64,000 bases of DNA, from positions 186,001-250,000 of the forward strand of contig NZ_JBBCOR010000005.1 of the NCBI RefSeq assembly GCF_037151175.1. Reading direction: 5' to 3'. Source of the DNA: Asaia sp003994335 (GTDB lineage Bacteria > Pseudomonadota > Alphaproteobacteria > Acetobacterales > Acetobacteraceae). The position numbers and the translations under genes were made by a program. The notes beneath the pieces were generated by a model. That model did not search any database and was not told the DNA's origin. It saw only the letters and a list, made by a program, of their open reading frames with translations. Positions 9,341 through 18,241 of the stretch are shown piece after piece. Numbering within the stretch: the stretch's first letter is position 1; every line of letters starts with the position of its first letter.

Positions 9341-10579
9341 TTAGCTATGCGGCAAGGGCTTCGGGCCATGACCCAGACGGGCGAGCGCGCGTCCCACCAG
9401 GCCCAGGCGCGGCACGGGATTGGCCGCGACAAGATCGAGGCGGATATCGGGCATGCCCTGATTCTGCAGCACGAGCGCGCCCAGTGTCTGACCCGCCATC
9501 ACCGGAGCAATGGCTGGAGACGGATATTCCACACTGATCTTGCTGCGCTGCTGCCAGCCATGCGGCAGTGTCAGGACGATATCGCGCGTGCCGACCAGCG
9601 CGACCTCGGCGGCTTCACCCATATAGACCGGCATGTGATCGACCACCTGACCGTGGTGGAACAGGGTGACGTTCTCGAAATTGGCGAAGGCCCATCCGAG
9701 AAGGCGTTCGCCCTCATGGGCGCGCTCATTCATGGACGAGGTGCCGTTGATCGTCATGATGACACGACGACCATCACGCTTCGAACTCGCGCAGAGTCCG
9801 AAGCCACCGGCATCGGTGTGGCCTGTCTTCAGACCGTCTGCCAGGCCCTTATCGACCAGAACGTTGCGATTGCCCTGCTTAATATTATTGTAGGTGAACT
9901 CCGTGGCAGAAAAGAGGTGATAATACTCGGGATAGTCACGGATCAGATGCATCGCCACGCGGCAGACATCACGTGCGCTCATATATTGCGATTCATCCGG
10001 CAGGCCGGTGCAGTTCATGAAATGGGTGTTGTTCATGCCCAGCTTGGCCGCTGTCTGGTTCATCAGATTGACGAACTGCTCTTCGGACCCGGCAATGCCC
10101 TCCGCCAGAACGATGCAGGCGTCATTGCCCGACTGGATGACCATACCTTCGATCAGGTCGGACACGGTGACGCTCTGCCCCAGAGGCACGAACATCTTGG
10201 AGCCCTGGGTACGCCATGCCTTCTCGCTGACCGGGAGGGATTGGGTCAACGTAAGATGTCCGGCGCGCAGCATGCCGAAGGTGATGTAGGCGGTCATCAT
10301 CTTGGTCAATGACGAGGGCGGCATGTGCTCGTCGGCTGCCTTTTCCAGCAGGGTCGCACCCGTATCGAAATCGATGACACAAGCCCAGCGCGCTACCGTA
10401 TCGAGGGGGCCAATAGGTGTTGTGGCCGGTGACGCGCCGCCAGGCGCAGGAGCGCCGGCGGGCGTTGACGGGGCGGCGGCGCTCGCTGCTGCTTTGCCTC
10501 GTCGCGGACGCGCGAAGGCAAACTGAGTTGAAGCGGCTAGTCCAGCCGCACCCGAGAGCAGAAAACGTCTTGTCCGCAC
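9341..10579 (-). CDS. D-alanyl-D-alanine carboxypeptidase (PBP5/6 family)
   Basis: A 412-residue penicillin-binding protein that trims the terminal D-Ala of peptidoglycan stem peptides in the periplasm. The three active-site motifs are present: SLTK (S90-K93), SGN (S150-N152) and KTG (K251-G253). The N-terminus, MRTRRFLLSGAAGL, is a signal peptide with a twin arginine followed by FLL, so Tat export is possible. An alanine/proline-rich linker follows at about residues 28-55. The start is GTG with AAGG upstream. It lies nine bases after the RlpA-like gene and just before tmk. The C-terminal anchor helix typical of PBP5 is not obvious. Confidence 0.92.
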   Translation of the reverse strand: MRTRRFLLSGAAGLAASTQFAFARPRRGKAAASAAAPSTPAGAPAPGGASPATTPIGPLDTVARWACVIDFDTGATLLEKAADEHMPPSSLTKMMTAYITFGMLRAGHLTLTQSLPVSEKAWRTQGSKMFVPLGQSVTVSDLIEGMVIQSGNDACIVLAEGIAGSEEQFVNLMNQTAAKLGMNNTHFMNCTGLPDESQYMSARDVCRVAMHLIRDYPEYYHLFSATEFTYNNIKQGNRNVLVDKGLADGLKTGHTDAGGFGLCASSKRDGRRVIMTINGTSSMNERAHEGERLLGWAFANFENVTLFHHGQVVDHMPVYMGEAAEVALVGTRDIVLTLPHGWQQRSKISVEYPSPAIAPVMAGQTLGALVLQNQGMPDIRLDLVAANPVPRLGLVGRALARLGHGPKPLPHS

Positions 10580-10588
10580 GTCAACACC

Positions 10589-11461
10589 TTATTTGGCCAC
10601 GATATGCGCGCCGGTGCCACCGCATTGGCGCGCTTGTGCTAATGCCCTATCCGCCTCGGGCACGGTTGTGAAGGGGCCGAGTGAAACCAGCCATGGGAGT
10701 CCGTTACTGACTCCAGCTTGGGCCACGATATCCGCCCCGCACTGTGCTGCCACGCGCGACGCAGCGGCATGACCCGAAAAACTGCCAAGGACGACATGAT
10801 AGGCCACGTAATCAGGCTGCCCCTGCATTACCGTCTGCGGCATGTCTGGCACGTAGAGCGCATTGGTCCCGGTCGATGCTTCGGTCGGTTTCAGGCCGAG
10901 CGTTTTCGTGCTGCCGTCATCGAGCGATTGCGCCACGATAGCCTCTCTTGGGGCGGCTGCGATCTCGAGCTTCGGGGCATTCGGGTTGGACTCGGCAATC
11001 TGTCGGCTCAACGCTTCGTCCTGCACGATCTCCACCGGTGTGGGAGCGGACCCCATGCCGAGCAGAGTCGCCACTCGGGGTGTTACAGCCAGCATACGCC
11101 CTGAGCTGGAGGGGCCGCGGTCATTGAGCCTGATGCGGACGATCCGCCCATTGGTGAGATTGCGCACGCTCACGACGGAGGGCAATTGCAGCGTCTGATG
11201 CGCGCCGGTCATGGACTGTGCCGACCAGACCTCCCCGTCAGCCGTCAGCCCGCCCCTGGGCTGCGCCTGAATGACAGCGAGGCCGGTTTCGGACAAATCG
11301 AAGTGCTCGGACGGGTAGAACCACGTCTCCGTGCCCTGCCATGCCGTACCGATCACATAATGGGGAACTGATTTCTGGGGCGGGGCGTCGTGATGACAGC
11401 CCGCCAAGGTAAGCCCTGTCCCACCCAGGATCGCGAATGCGAGCGCCTTAAGCGACTGCAT
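10589..11461 (-). CDS. rlpA: RlpA-like lipoprotein with SPOR domain
   Basis: I start at the ATG ending at 11461, giving a 290-residue protein beginning MQSLKALAFAILGG with a lipobox LAGC; nine further upstream codons add no signal function. The middle contains a double-psi beta-barrel: GEVWSAQSMTGAHQTL, then VSVRNLTNGRIVRIRLNDRG with the catalytic-type Asp. The C-terminal 75 residues look like a SPOR domain that binds denuded glycan strands at the septum. RlpA proteins are septal lytic transglycosylases or glycan-binding lipoproteins. The start lies inside the end of the mltB-like gene (14-base overlap). Adjacent MltB-like and PBP5-like genes support a cell-wall role. Confidence 0.88.
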   Translation of the reverse strand: MQSLKALAFAILGGTGLTLAGCHHDAPPQKSVPHYVIGTAWQGTETWFYPSEHFDLSETGLAVIQAQPRGGLTADGEVWSAQSMTGAHQTLQLPSVVSVRNLTNGRIVRIRLNDRGPSSSGRMLAVTPRVATLLGMGSAPTPVEIVQDEALSRQIAESNPNAPKLEIAAAPREAIVAQSLDDGSTKTLGLKPTEASTGTNALYVPDMPQTVMQGQPDYVAYHVVLGSFSGHAAASRVAAQCGADIVAQAGVSNGLPWLVSLGPFTTVPEADRALAQARQCGGTGAHIVAK

Positions 11462-12464
11462 AGCCAAGCAATCCAACACCAAGAGCATAGAAATCCGAGG
11501 GGTTATAGCGTCTGATCACGTCGAAGTTTTTGTAAACCATGAACGCTTCGGTGCCGGGGCCATCCGGGCGGATCACCGCCCCCGAAACGTCTTCACGTGA
11601 GAAGGCAGAGCCGTCCTCACGGCGCACTCCGAGAGCCATCCAGGCTGAAAGGCTCTGCTTGTTCCCACGACCGAGCTGCGTTTGCGCGATCTCGCGCGTC
11701 AGTTTCACGGGCTGGCCCCAGGGCGCGTCTGCCTGCCAACCGCAGCTATGGAGGTAGTTGCCTACAGAAGCGAAAACATCAGGTTCGCTGGTCCATATAT
11801 TGCGCCTGCCGTCGTGATCGGCATCCACGGCGTAATGCAGATAGGCGCTGGGCATGAATTGCGGCTGCCCCATCGCTCCCGCGTAGGAACCGAGCATGGT
11901 TTCCGGCTGGATATCGCCATGGTCGAGAATCTGTAGTGCCTTGAACAATTCACCGCGGAAGAAGCTTGCCCGCCTGCCGTCATAGGCCAGGGTTGCGAGA
12001 GCATCGACGACAGAGAACGTGCCGATCTTGCGCCCGAACCCTGATTCGAGGCCCCAGATACCCACGATCACGCGCGGGTCCACCCCGTAGAGCGTGCCGG
12101 TGTTTTCCAGAAGCTGGCTGCGGCTCTGATAGGCAGCCTGACCCTGACTGATGCGTGTGGCGCTGATGACGCGTTCGCGATACTGCGCCCAGGTGAGTGT
12201 AAATTCGGGCTGATGACGGTCCAGCTTGATGACCCGCGCATTGGGTTCTTTGGTCATCGCCAAAGCGCGCGTGAGGGTGGCGGCGTTGATGCCCTTGCTC
12301 AGAGCCTCGCTTCGGACCGAGTCGAGAAAGGCAGCATAACTGCCGCCCGATGCCTGGGCGGCATTCTGCTTTGCCGCATGATGCTGAAGCGTTCGCGCCA
12401 GGCCGCTCCCGCTCAGGCAGGGGGCGGCCGTGACGGCGGCCAGTAACGAGCGTCTGTTCAGCAC
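11448..12464 (-). CDS. mltB: Lytic murein transglycosylase, MltB family
   Basis: A 338-residue periplasmic enzyme that cleaves the MurNAc-GlcNAc bond. The catalytic glutamate is E140 in IWGLESGFGR, followed by the family segments RRASFFRGELFKALQIL and GSYAGAMGQPQFMPSAY. The N-terminus MLNRRSLLAAVTAAP is a signal peptide with twin arginines. It starts with GTG, with GAGG about nine bases upstream, and is the first gene of the wall/replication/tRNA operon running to base 4656. A C-terminal peptidoglycan-binding domain is absent, as in the shorter MltB forms. Confidence 0.92.
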   Translation of the reverse strand: MLNRRSLLAAVTAAPCLSGSGLARTLQHHAAKQNAAQASGGSYAAFLDSVRSEALSKGINAATLTRALAMTKEPNARVIKLDRHQPEFTLTWAQYRERVISATRISQGQAAYQSRSQLLENTGTLYGVDPRVIVGIWGLESGFGRKIGTFSVVDALATLAYDGRRASFFRGELFKALQILDHGDIQPETMLGSYAGAMGQPQFMPSAYLHYAVDADHDGRRNIWTSEPDVFASVGNYLHSCGWQADAPWGQPVKLTREIAQTQLGRGNKQSLSAWMALGVRREDGSAFSREDVSGAVIRPDGPGTEAFMVYKNFDVIRRYNPSDFYALGVGLLGYAVA

Positions 12465-12514
12465 CTTGGTCTATCCTCGCCAGTTCGGTCCTTGCGGGAT
12501 GCCGAAACTGTCGC

Positions 12515-12979
12515 TCAGCGACGGAGCGGACGGCCCTCGGCAGCACCATGCATGATGAAGTGCAGGAATGGATTGATCGTCAAGGGGATGTCAGGATTTG
12601 CCGCAATATACTCGCCCACGCTGAAATGCCCGTTGGGGTCGCGGCCTTCCAGATAGCCATGGGTCATGAAATGCTCGACCGGGTCCATGCCGCAAGCCCC
12701 GACATCGGGATAGGCGGCCAGATACCAGTTGGCGTCGAAATAGAGGGCCTCCACTGGGTAGCCATGGGTGCCCTGATCTGGCGTCGGCGCGGGAGCGGCT
12801 TCCACAGGAGAAGGAGCGGCGTCAACGGATACGGCGGCAGGCTCGGATTCCGCGCTTGCAGCGAGGTCAAGCTCCGCCGATGCGACCAGATCCGTCTCGG
12901 CCGGCAGGGTCGCCTGCGGCTCAGTGGTCATGGCCTTTTTCTTTGCTGTGGTCGTTCGGGACCGCGCTGTTTTTGCCAA
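12515..12979 (-). CDS. Small protein with two YLAxxPDVxxxxxxPxxHFxxHGxxEGR repeats
   Basis: A 154-residue product with two unlike halves. Residues 1-16 are basic and threonine/lysine-rich, and about 17-72 are low-complexity Ala/Glu/Pro. The C-terminal 80 residues hold two copies of a module whose first copy reads WYLAAYPDVGACGMDPVEHF followed by MTHGYLEGRDP, and whose second reads YIAANPDIPLTINPFLHF followed by IMHGAAEGRP. I know this module from the N-termini of glycosyltransferases and some secreted proteins, where its function is unclear; here it stands alone. The TTG start has GGGGA upstream; an ATG 16 codons later is possible. No signal peptide or membrane segment is visible. Confidence 0.75.
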   Translation of the reverse strand: MAKTARSRTTTAKKKAMTTEPQATLPAETDLVASAELDLAASAESEPAAVSVDAAPSPVEAAPAPTPDQGTHGYPVEALYFDANWYLAAYPDVGACGMDPVEHFMTHGYLEGRDPNGHFSVGEYIAANPDIPLTINPFLHFIMHGAAEGRPLRR

Positions 12980-13450
12980 GAGAAAATCCCCACATCAATA
13001 ATGTTCGGTCGCGCGCCTTCTCAACGCGTCGATGCTGGCGGGTTTGCACTTGTCTCCCGCCAGTCTCTATTGTCGAAATCGACGCCGGACTGCCGAAATT
13101 TCATCTCACGATCAGCATGCCGACATCAGAAACACGTGCCCTATACCGGATATTCACATCTCGTTAGCGCCGAAACAGGGCGACGTGCAATGATCAATGC
13201 TCCTAGAGGACCAATCTCTTTGGGTCCAGTGACAAAAGATAAGTCTTTCAGTATATTTATAATGATAATCACTTTGTCATCTTCGGCGGAATTTTCGAGC
13301 GTTTCATTGCAGTCTATCGGTAAAACATCGGTATAGCGGCTGTCGGAGTGCCCTGATCTGGCGTGAGGCGATCCGGCGCGATATGGCGTGATGTGACGAT
13401 TGTTTCCTCGTCGTCATCCGGCCGTTATTTACTGCATTTCCAGGAAAGCG
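12980..13450. other. Intergenic region between the repeat protein and the LacI gene
   Basis: A 471-base divergent gap that must hold promoters for both neighbours. The part from about 13220 to 13290 is much richer in A+T than its surroundings and contains TGACAAA (13230-13236) and its inverse TTTGTCA (13273-13279). No RNA gene or convincing ORF was found; open frames here are extensions or shadows of neighbouring genes. Confidence 0.45.
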
Positions 13451-14488
13451 ATGACCAAGCCTGTCCGTCCCCCTGTCGTGAGCCTCCTCAATGTCGCGCA
13501 GGAGGCTGGTGTTTCCCGAGCCACGGCCTCTTTGGTCCTTCGGGAAAGCCCTCTCGTGGCAGAGGCCACGCGCGAGCGTGTGCGTGAGGCGATGCAACGG
13601 CTTGGGTATATCTACAACCGTGGTGCGGCGAATCTCAGGCAGAGCCGTACGGGAACCATCGGTCTCGTGCTCTCCAACATCGCCAATCCGTTTTTCAGCG
13701 CTCTGGCGGGGGGCGTGGACGAAGTCAATGATGAGGCGGATGTCGTCGGGTTCATCGCCGCCAGCAATGAGTCGGTCGATCGCCAGCTCCGTCAGATTCA
13801 GCGCCTGCGTGAACATAATGTGGACGGGGTCATTATTTGCCCTGCAATAGGCAGTGACGACCGCCTTCTCTCCGAACTGGAGCGTCTCGCCCTGCCCTTC
13901 GTGCAGGTATTGCGTGAGATCGAGGCAACGCGCGGGGATTATGTGGCGGCAGATTACGCGCTGGGCGTGCGGCTGGCGATCGCGCATCTGGTTTCCGAGG
14001 GACGGCGCCGTATCGTGTTTGTTGGGAACATGCCTGTACATTCCGCTGCGCTTGCACGCCTTCGTGGCTATGAGCAGGCGATAGGTGAATGCGGGCTGGA
14101 GGCGCAACCCGTGATCGCAGGCAGTCGTGACAACCGTTTCGACACGGAAGCGTTCGATGCGCTTCTCGCCTCCGCTACCCCCCCTGATGCGGCGATATGC
14201 TATAACGATATCATCGCTCTTGATCTCATGCATCACATCCAGAGCCGTGGCTTGACCGTCGGGCGGGATATTGCCGTGATCGGTATGGATGATCTGCCCC
14301 AGGCAGCGGCTTCTTATCCTGCGCTGACAACCGTTGCGACATCTCCCCGCCTCATCGGTCGCAAGGCCGCGTCCCTCCTGCAGAAAAGACTCGCGATGCC
14401 AGGGCGTGAGCGCCAGCGTGTCGTCATGGCGCCAGAGCTTGTCCTGCGCGCCAGTACAGGGCTCATGCCCCACGGCCCCTCCCCCTGA
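13451..14488 (+). CDS. LacI family transcriptional regulator
   Basis: A 345-residue LacI/GalR regulator. The N-terminal helix-turn-helix reads LLNVAQEAGVSRATASLVLR, with a hinge helix ending near YIYNRGAANLRQSR. It is followed by a periplasmic-binding-protein-like effector domain (IGLVLSNIANPFFSALAGGV, and near the end IGMDDLPQAA). I chose the ATG at 13451 because AGGA is seven bases upstream; the frame extends 17 codons further without a good site. It lies upstream of, and in the same direction as, the permease, hydratase, dehydrogenase and porin genes, and a perfect palindrome lies in front of the permease. Probably a local repressor; ligand unknown. Confidence 0.92.
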   Translation: MTKPVRPPVVSLLNVAQEAGVSRATASLVLRESPLVAEATRERVREAMQRLGYIYNRGAANLRQSRTGTIGLVLSNIANPFFSALAGGVDEVNDEADVVGFIAASNESVDRQLRQIQRLREHNVDGVIICPAIGSDDRLLSELERLALPFVQVLREIEATRGDYVAADYALGVRLAIAHLVSEGRRRIVFVGNMPVHSAALARLRGYEQAIGECGLEAQPVIAGSRDNRFDTEAFDALLASATPPDAAICYNDIIALDLMHHIQSRGLTVGRDIAVIGMDDLPQAAASYPALTTVATSPRLIGRKAASLLQKRLAMPGRERQRVVMAPELVLRASTGLMPHGPSP

Positions 14489-14533
14489 TTTTCCGGGGTA
14501 GGCAACCACAAATCACACAACAGTGAAATTCGT

Positions 14534-14552
14534 GTCACATAAAGTCTGTGAC
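14534..14552. promoter_or_regulatory. Inverted repeat GTCACA-N7-TGTGAC
   Basis: Perfect six-base arms (14534-14539 and 14547-14552) in the gap between the LacI gene and the MHS permease. The arms face outward compared with a CRP site. Could be an operator or activator site for the permease operon; the protein is unknown. Confidence 0.4.
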
Positions 14553-14656
14553 TTTCGTGAGAAACTGGCGTTCTGTTGCATTACGATTTTGTTAGATCGT
14601 CTCTCTCCCTCCCACTGACCTGAATGGAATGACATCGGGGTGAGGTTGGAAGCGAG

Positions 14657-14674
14657 ATTTAGATCGATCTAAAT
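14657..14674. promoter_or_regulatory. Candidate LacI-type operator
   Basis: ATTTAGATCGATCTAAAT is an 18-base perfect palindrome with a central CG, the usual architecture of LacI/GalR operators. It is about 130 bases upstream of the permease ATG and just downstream of the LacI-family gene. A partial half-site, TTAGATCG, occurs about 70 bases upstream. Binding by the adjacent regulator is inference. Confidence 0.6.
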
Positions 14675-14807
14675 GGCAATGTTCAGACCGGGTGCGCAGG
14701 TGCCCAAGGCGGTATGTCATGACAACAAGCCTTTACGTATTCCACCCCCTCCTTGGAGATGAGTTGTCCCAGGCATCGTCGACACCGATCACCACCGGGA
14801 GGGTGTG

Positions 14808-16223
14808 ATGAGCACAATCGCCTTTGATGCGCGCTCGAGCGACAAATCCCGCGGTCAGCCCCGCACCGAGGCGCTTGCGCCATCACGGACGGAGTTATCC
14901 GAGTCCGAACTGCGTCGCGCAGCCTGGACCTGCTCCATCGGCAGTGCGATGGAGTATTACGATTTCGCCCTTTACAGTCTGGCCTCGGCACTCATATTCG
15001 GCCCGCTGTTCTTTCCGAGCTCCATCCCCGGCCTCGGGCTGGTCGCGAGCTTTGCCACCTATTTCATCGGCTTTGCGGTTCGCCCTATTGGTGGCCTCTT
15101 TTTCGGCCGCCTTGGTGACAGGCACGGACGCAAGAGGGTCCTGCTTCTTACGGTCACGCTTATGGGGCTGGCCAGCGCCATGATCGGGCTCATCCCGTCC
15201 TACGGGTCGATCGGATATGCGGCGCCCCTGCTTTTGGTGCTCCTACGCATGGCCCAAGGTTTTGGGGCCGGGGCAGAGCAGGCCGGGGCAGCCGTCATGA
15301 TGACGGAGTCCGCGCCCCGGCAGCGACGCGGCTATTATGCGGCCCTCCCCTTTCTTGGCATTCAGCTCGGCACGGTTGCCGCAGGTCTGATCTACTACGC
15401 GATGCTGACCGGCGTACCCGATATCACCCAGACCATGCTTTGGCGCGTCCCCTTCGTGGGAAGCGCCGTTCTGTTGCTGATCGCGCTCTATATGCGGCTG
15501 CGCCTCAAGGAATCGCCTACCTTTGCCAAGCTGCAGGACGATGAGCGGCATGAGGAAGTCATGCCGATCCGTGAGACGCTCACAACGTCCTGGCGGCCAA
15601 TTCTCGCGGGGTTGGGCCTGCGCATGGCGGAGAATGGCGGCTCATCCATCTATCAGGTGCTGGCCATCAGCTATCTGGTGCATACGGTGGGAATGAGCAG
15701 CCAGTGGGGTACGCTCGTCCTGATCGGTGCGGCGATCGTGGGCGGTGTGACCATTCCTGTTGCAGGTATGCTGAGCGACCGGTTCGGGCGAGTGCGTGTC
15801 TATCGTGGCTTCGCTCTGCTGCAGGCCGTAAGCGCGTTGCCGGTCTGGTATGTGTTCAGCCAGGGGAATCCGGTCGCGTCGGCCATCGCCTTGTCCTTTG
15901 CACTCGGTGTGGCGACCTGGGGCATGTTCGGAACTCAGGGCGCCTTTTTGCCCGAGATGTTCGGCTTGCGTCATCGTTATACCGCCGTCTCCTTCACACG
16001 TGAGTTTTCCTCAGTGATCGCGGGCGGTGTCTCTCCCATGGTGGGCCAGTTCCTGATCGCGATGTTTGCCCGGTTCCATATCGGGGGTGTGAGCAGCGGC
16101 AAATATGCCTGGATCCCTCTCGCGACTTATGTGGTGTTTCTCGCCTGCCTGGCGGTTCTCGCCACATTCTACATTCCTGAAACGAAGGGCCGCGACCTGA
16201 TGGCGGCAGAGGATGCGCTGTGA
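14808..16223 (+). CDS. MFS transporter, metabolite:H+ symporter (MHS) type
   Basis: A 471-residue inner-membrane permease with about 12 hydrophobic segments. The MHS-subfamily signature region SIGSAMEYYDFALYSLASAL opens TM1, and the loop motif GRLGDRHGRKRVLL follows TM2/TM3. MHS relatives import carboxylates, shikimate, betaine or sugar acids with protons. The ATG at 14808 has GGGAGG at the right spacing; the GTG three bases earlier is too close to it. Its stop abuts the leader of the hydratase gene. With the hydratase and hydroxyacid dehydrogenase next door, an organic or sugar acid is the likely cargo (inference). Confidence 0.88.
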   Translation: MSTIAFDARSSDKSRGQPRTEALAPSRTELSESELRRAAWTCSIGSAMEYYDFALYSLASALIFGPLFFPSSIPGLGLVASFATYFIGFAVRPIGGLFFGRLGDRHGRKRVLLLTVTLMGLASAMIGLIPSYGSIGYAAPLLLVLLRMAQGFGAGAEQAGAAVMMTESAPRQRRGYYAALPFLGIQLGTVAAGLIYYAMLTGVPDITQTMLWRVPFVGSAVLLLIALYMRLRLKESPTFAKLQDDERHEEVMPIRETLTTSWRPILAGLGLRMAENGGSSIYQVLAISYLVHTVGMSSQWGTLVLIGAAIVGGVTIPVAGMLSDRFGRVRVYRGFALLQAVSALPVWYVFSQGNPVASAIALSFALGVATWGMFGTQGAFLPEMFGLRHRYTAVSFTREFSSVIAGGVSPMVGQFLIAMFARFHIGGVSSGKYAWIPLATYVVFLACLAVLATFYIPETKGRDLMAAEDAL

Positions 16224-16393
16224 GCGTGCTTCAGGGTCTGTTTCGGCCCGGCTTTCTGCTTCCGTGGTCGCGCGTTTTTTGCGGGGGTGTCGGGGCCGGG
16301 ACGATCCCTGATGGCGCATCCGTGTCGAATACGGCCCCAGACCCTTTATTCCAGACTCGACCCCTCCCCCTACATGACCGAAAGCGCCTTGCC

Positions 16394-17185
16394 ATGAGTA
16401 ATGCAGATACGCTCTCTCCCTCACGTGAGGCGCTTCTGACGGACCGTCTGATGGCCGTGCGCGACGGGGCTCCTCCGCTGATCCATCTTGACCCGACGCT
16501 CATTCCCGAAACGGAGACCGAAGCCTACGGAATTCAGGATCACGTAGCTCGGGCGCTGCAAGCCCGGTACGGATCCGTGATCGGATGGAAAGTCGGCGCG
16601 GCGTCGAGTGAGGCTGTCCCGTTCGCAGCCCCGCTGCATGAAGCGACGCTCTTTCACGGCGATACCGCCCTTCCCCACGGTTTCTGCCGCCATCGGGGCG
16701 TGGAGGCGGAAATTGTCTATCGTTTTGCCCGTGATCTCCCCGCCAGAGAGCGTCCCTGGACCCTCGAGGAAGTGCTCGACGCCATAGGGTCGGTCCACAC
16801 GGCCATCGAGATCATTGATACGCGTTTTGCGGAGCCGAATTCCCAGCCGAGACTGGCCCATCTCGCCGATCAGGGGAGCCATGGAGCGTTGATCATCGGT
16901 CCGGGATCGGATCAGTGGCGCAGTTTGAGCCCCGTTAGTGAAACGGTGACACTCAATCTCGGCGATGGGCGTCGCATTACCCATATCGGGGGCAATTCCG
17001 CCGGTGATCCGCGACGATTGCTGGTCTGGCTTGCCAATCACGCCGCCGCTCGCGGCATGCCTCTTCTCAAAGGCTGTGTCGTAACGACCGGCTCCATGAC
17101 GGATACGGTTTTTCTGCCTTCCGGATTGACCGTTACGGCGCAGATTGCGTCGCTCGCCCCTGTGAGCGTCACCCTCACACGCTGA
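16394..17185 (+). CDS. 2-keto-4-pentenoate hydratase-like protein (FAH superfamily)
   Basis: A 263-residue product from the ATG at 16394, the normal size for MhpD-type hydratases; the open frame continues 58 codons upstream to a GTG overlapping the permease stop, but that part looks like leader sequence. GWKVGAAS near the N-terminus, the acidic GVEAEIVYRFARDL (likely metal ligands) and GCVVTTGSMTDTVFLPSG are family features. MhpD-type enzymes hydrate 2-hydroxypentadienoate to 4-hydroxy-2-oxovalerate. Here no aromatic meta-cleavage genes are adjacent, so a different keto-acid substrate is likely. The ribosome site is weak. Function beyond the family is uncertain. Confidence 0.82.
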   Translation: MSNADTLSPSREALLTDRLMAVRDGAPPLIHLDPTLIPETETEAYGIQDHVARALQARYGSVIGWKVGAASSEAVPFAAPLHEATLFHGDTALPHGFCRHRGVEAEIVYRFARDLPARERPWTLEEVLDAIGSVHTAIEIIDTRFAEPNSQPRLAHLADQGSHGALIIGPGSDQWRSLSPVSETVTLNLGDGRRITHIGGNSAGDPRRLLVWLANHAAARGMPLLKGCVVTTGSMTDTVFLPSGLTVTAQIASLAPVSVTLTR

Positions 17186-17264
17186 GTCATCCGTCGAAAC
17201 TCCGCCAGCATCCCAAGGCGCCCGGACACGCGAGCGCCGCCCACCCGTTTTTCCATGAGGCGCT

Positions 17265-18191
17265 ATGATGAAACCCGATATTCTTCTTCTCGAGCCGATG
17301 ATGCCCGCTATCGAGACGGCGCTCGATAGCGCCTATAGGGTGCATCGCTGGACCGGCGGCACACCATCGGAAGGGGGGGCAATACGGGGTATCGTGACCG
17401 GCGGTGGCACGGGCGTGCCGCGCACTCTCATGGATGCACTGCCCTCCCTCGAAATGATCGCGATCAACGGGATCGGGACCGATGCGGTCGATCTCGTTGA
17501 GGCGCAGCGCAGGCACATTGCCGTCACCGTCACGCGCGACGTGCTGACCGATGATGTGGCCGACCTCGCCATGGCGCTCATCCTGGCCTCCATGCGTGAT
17601 CTTCTTCCGGGTGACCGGCTTGTACGGGACGGACTATGGGGGAAGCAGGCATTGCCTCTCGCGCGCAAGGTCAGCGGCGCCCGGCTCGGCATTGTGGGCA
17701 TGGGACAGGTTGGGCAGGCGATCGGGCGCAGGGCGCAGGCCTTTGCCATGCCGGTGTCCTACTACAGCCGGCGTGATCTCGATCTTCCGTTCACGCCTTT
17801 CGTTTCGGACCTCGTGAGGCTTGCCGAGCAGAGCGATGTCCTGGTTGTGGCGGCCTCGGGCGGTGTGCAGTCCCGACATCTCGTCAGCCGTGAGGTCATC
17901 GATGCAGTTGGCCCCAAGGGGCTCCTTGTCAATGTCGCGCGTGGCAGTGTGGTCGATGAGGCCGCTCTGGTGCAGGCCTTGCAGGAAGGGCGTCTGGGCC
18001 GCGCTGCCCTAGATGTCTTCACCGACGAACCCCATGTGCCCGAAGCTCTCTGGTCCATGCCCAATGTCGTGCTTCAGCCTCACCGCGCTTCGGCGACCAT
18101 CGAGACGCGTCAGGCCATGGGGCAACTCGTGCTCGATAACGTGGCAGCACATTTTGCGGGCAAGCCCCTGCTGACGCCCGTCATTCTCTAA
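17265..18191 (+). CDS. D-isomer-specific 2-hydroxyacid dehydrogenase
   Basis: A 308-residue NAD(P)-dependent reductase of the glyoxylate/hydroxypyruvate/2-ketogluconate reductase type. The Rossmann motif GMGQVG is at residues 145-150 in GIVGMGQVGQAIGRR. The catalytic Arg lies in NVARGSVVDE, the acidic partner in FTDEP, and the catalytic His in LQPHRAS. GAGG lies close upstream of the ATGATG start. It follows the hydratase by about 80 bases on the same strand and precedes the OprB porin. The likely role is reduction of a 2-keto acid in the pathway served by the MHS permease. Confidence 0.9.
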   Translation: MMKPDILLLEPMMPAIETALDSAYRVHRWTGGTPSEGGAIRGIVTGGGTGVPRTLMDALPSLEMIAINGIGTDAVDLVEAQRRHIAVTVTRDVLTDDVADLAMALILASMRDLLPGDRLVRDGLWGKQALPLARKVSGARLGIVGMGQVGQAIGRRAQAFAMPVSYYSRRDLDLPFTPFVSDLVRLAEQSDVLVVAASGGVQSRHLVSREVIDAVGPKGLLVNVARGSVVDEAALVQALQEGRLGRAALDVFTDEPHVPEALWSMPNVVLQPHRASATIETRQAMGQLVLDNVAAHFAGKPLLTPVIL

Positions 18192-18241
18192 CACTCCCCT
18201 CAGGTTCAACGCCCCGCGAGGGGTTTCCCGGATTCTGGATC

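Noticed and set aside
12548..13336. Plus-strand 262-residue frame across the repeat protein and the intergenic region
   Set aside because: It overlaps the supported minus-strand gene and its composition changes abruptly in the A+T-rich part; no family features.
12980..13450. A+T-rich block as a mobile-element insertion or attachment site
   Set aside because: No terminal repeats, target duplication, integrase or transposase nearby; an ordinary divergent promoter explains it.
13304..14509. Minus-strand 401-residue open frame opposite the LacI gene
   Set aside because: Antisense shadow of a well-supported regulator; no start signal or family similarity.
18212..18223. CCCC-gcga-GGGG hairpin before the porin as a terminator
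   Set aside because: Stem of only four pairs with three T after it, and same-direction genes on both sides; too weak to call.
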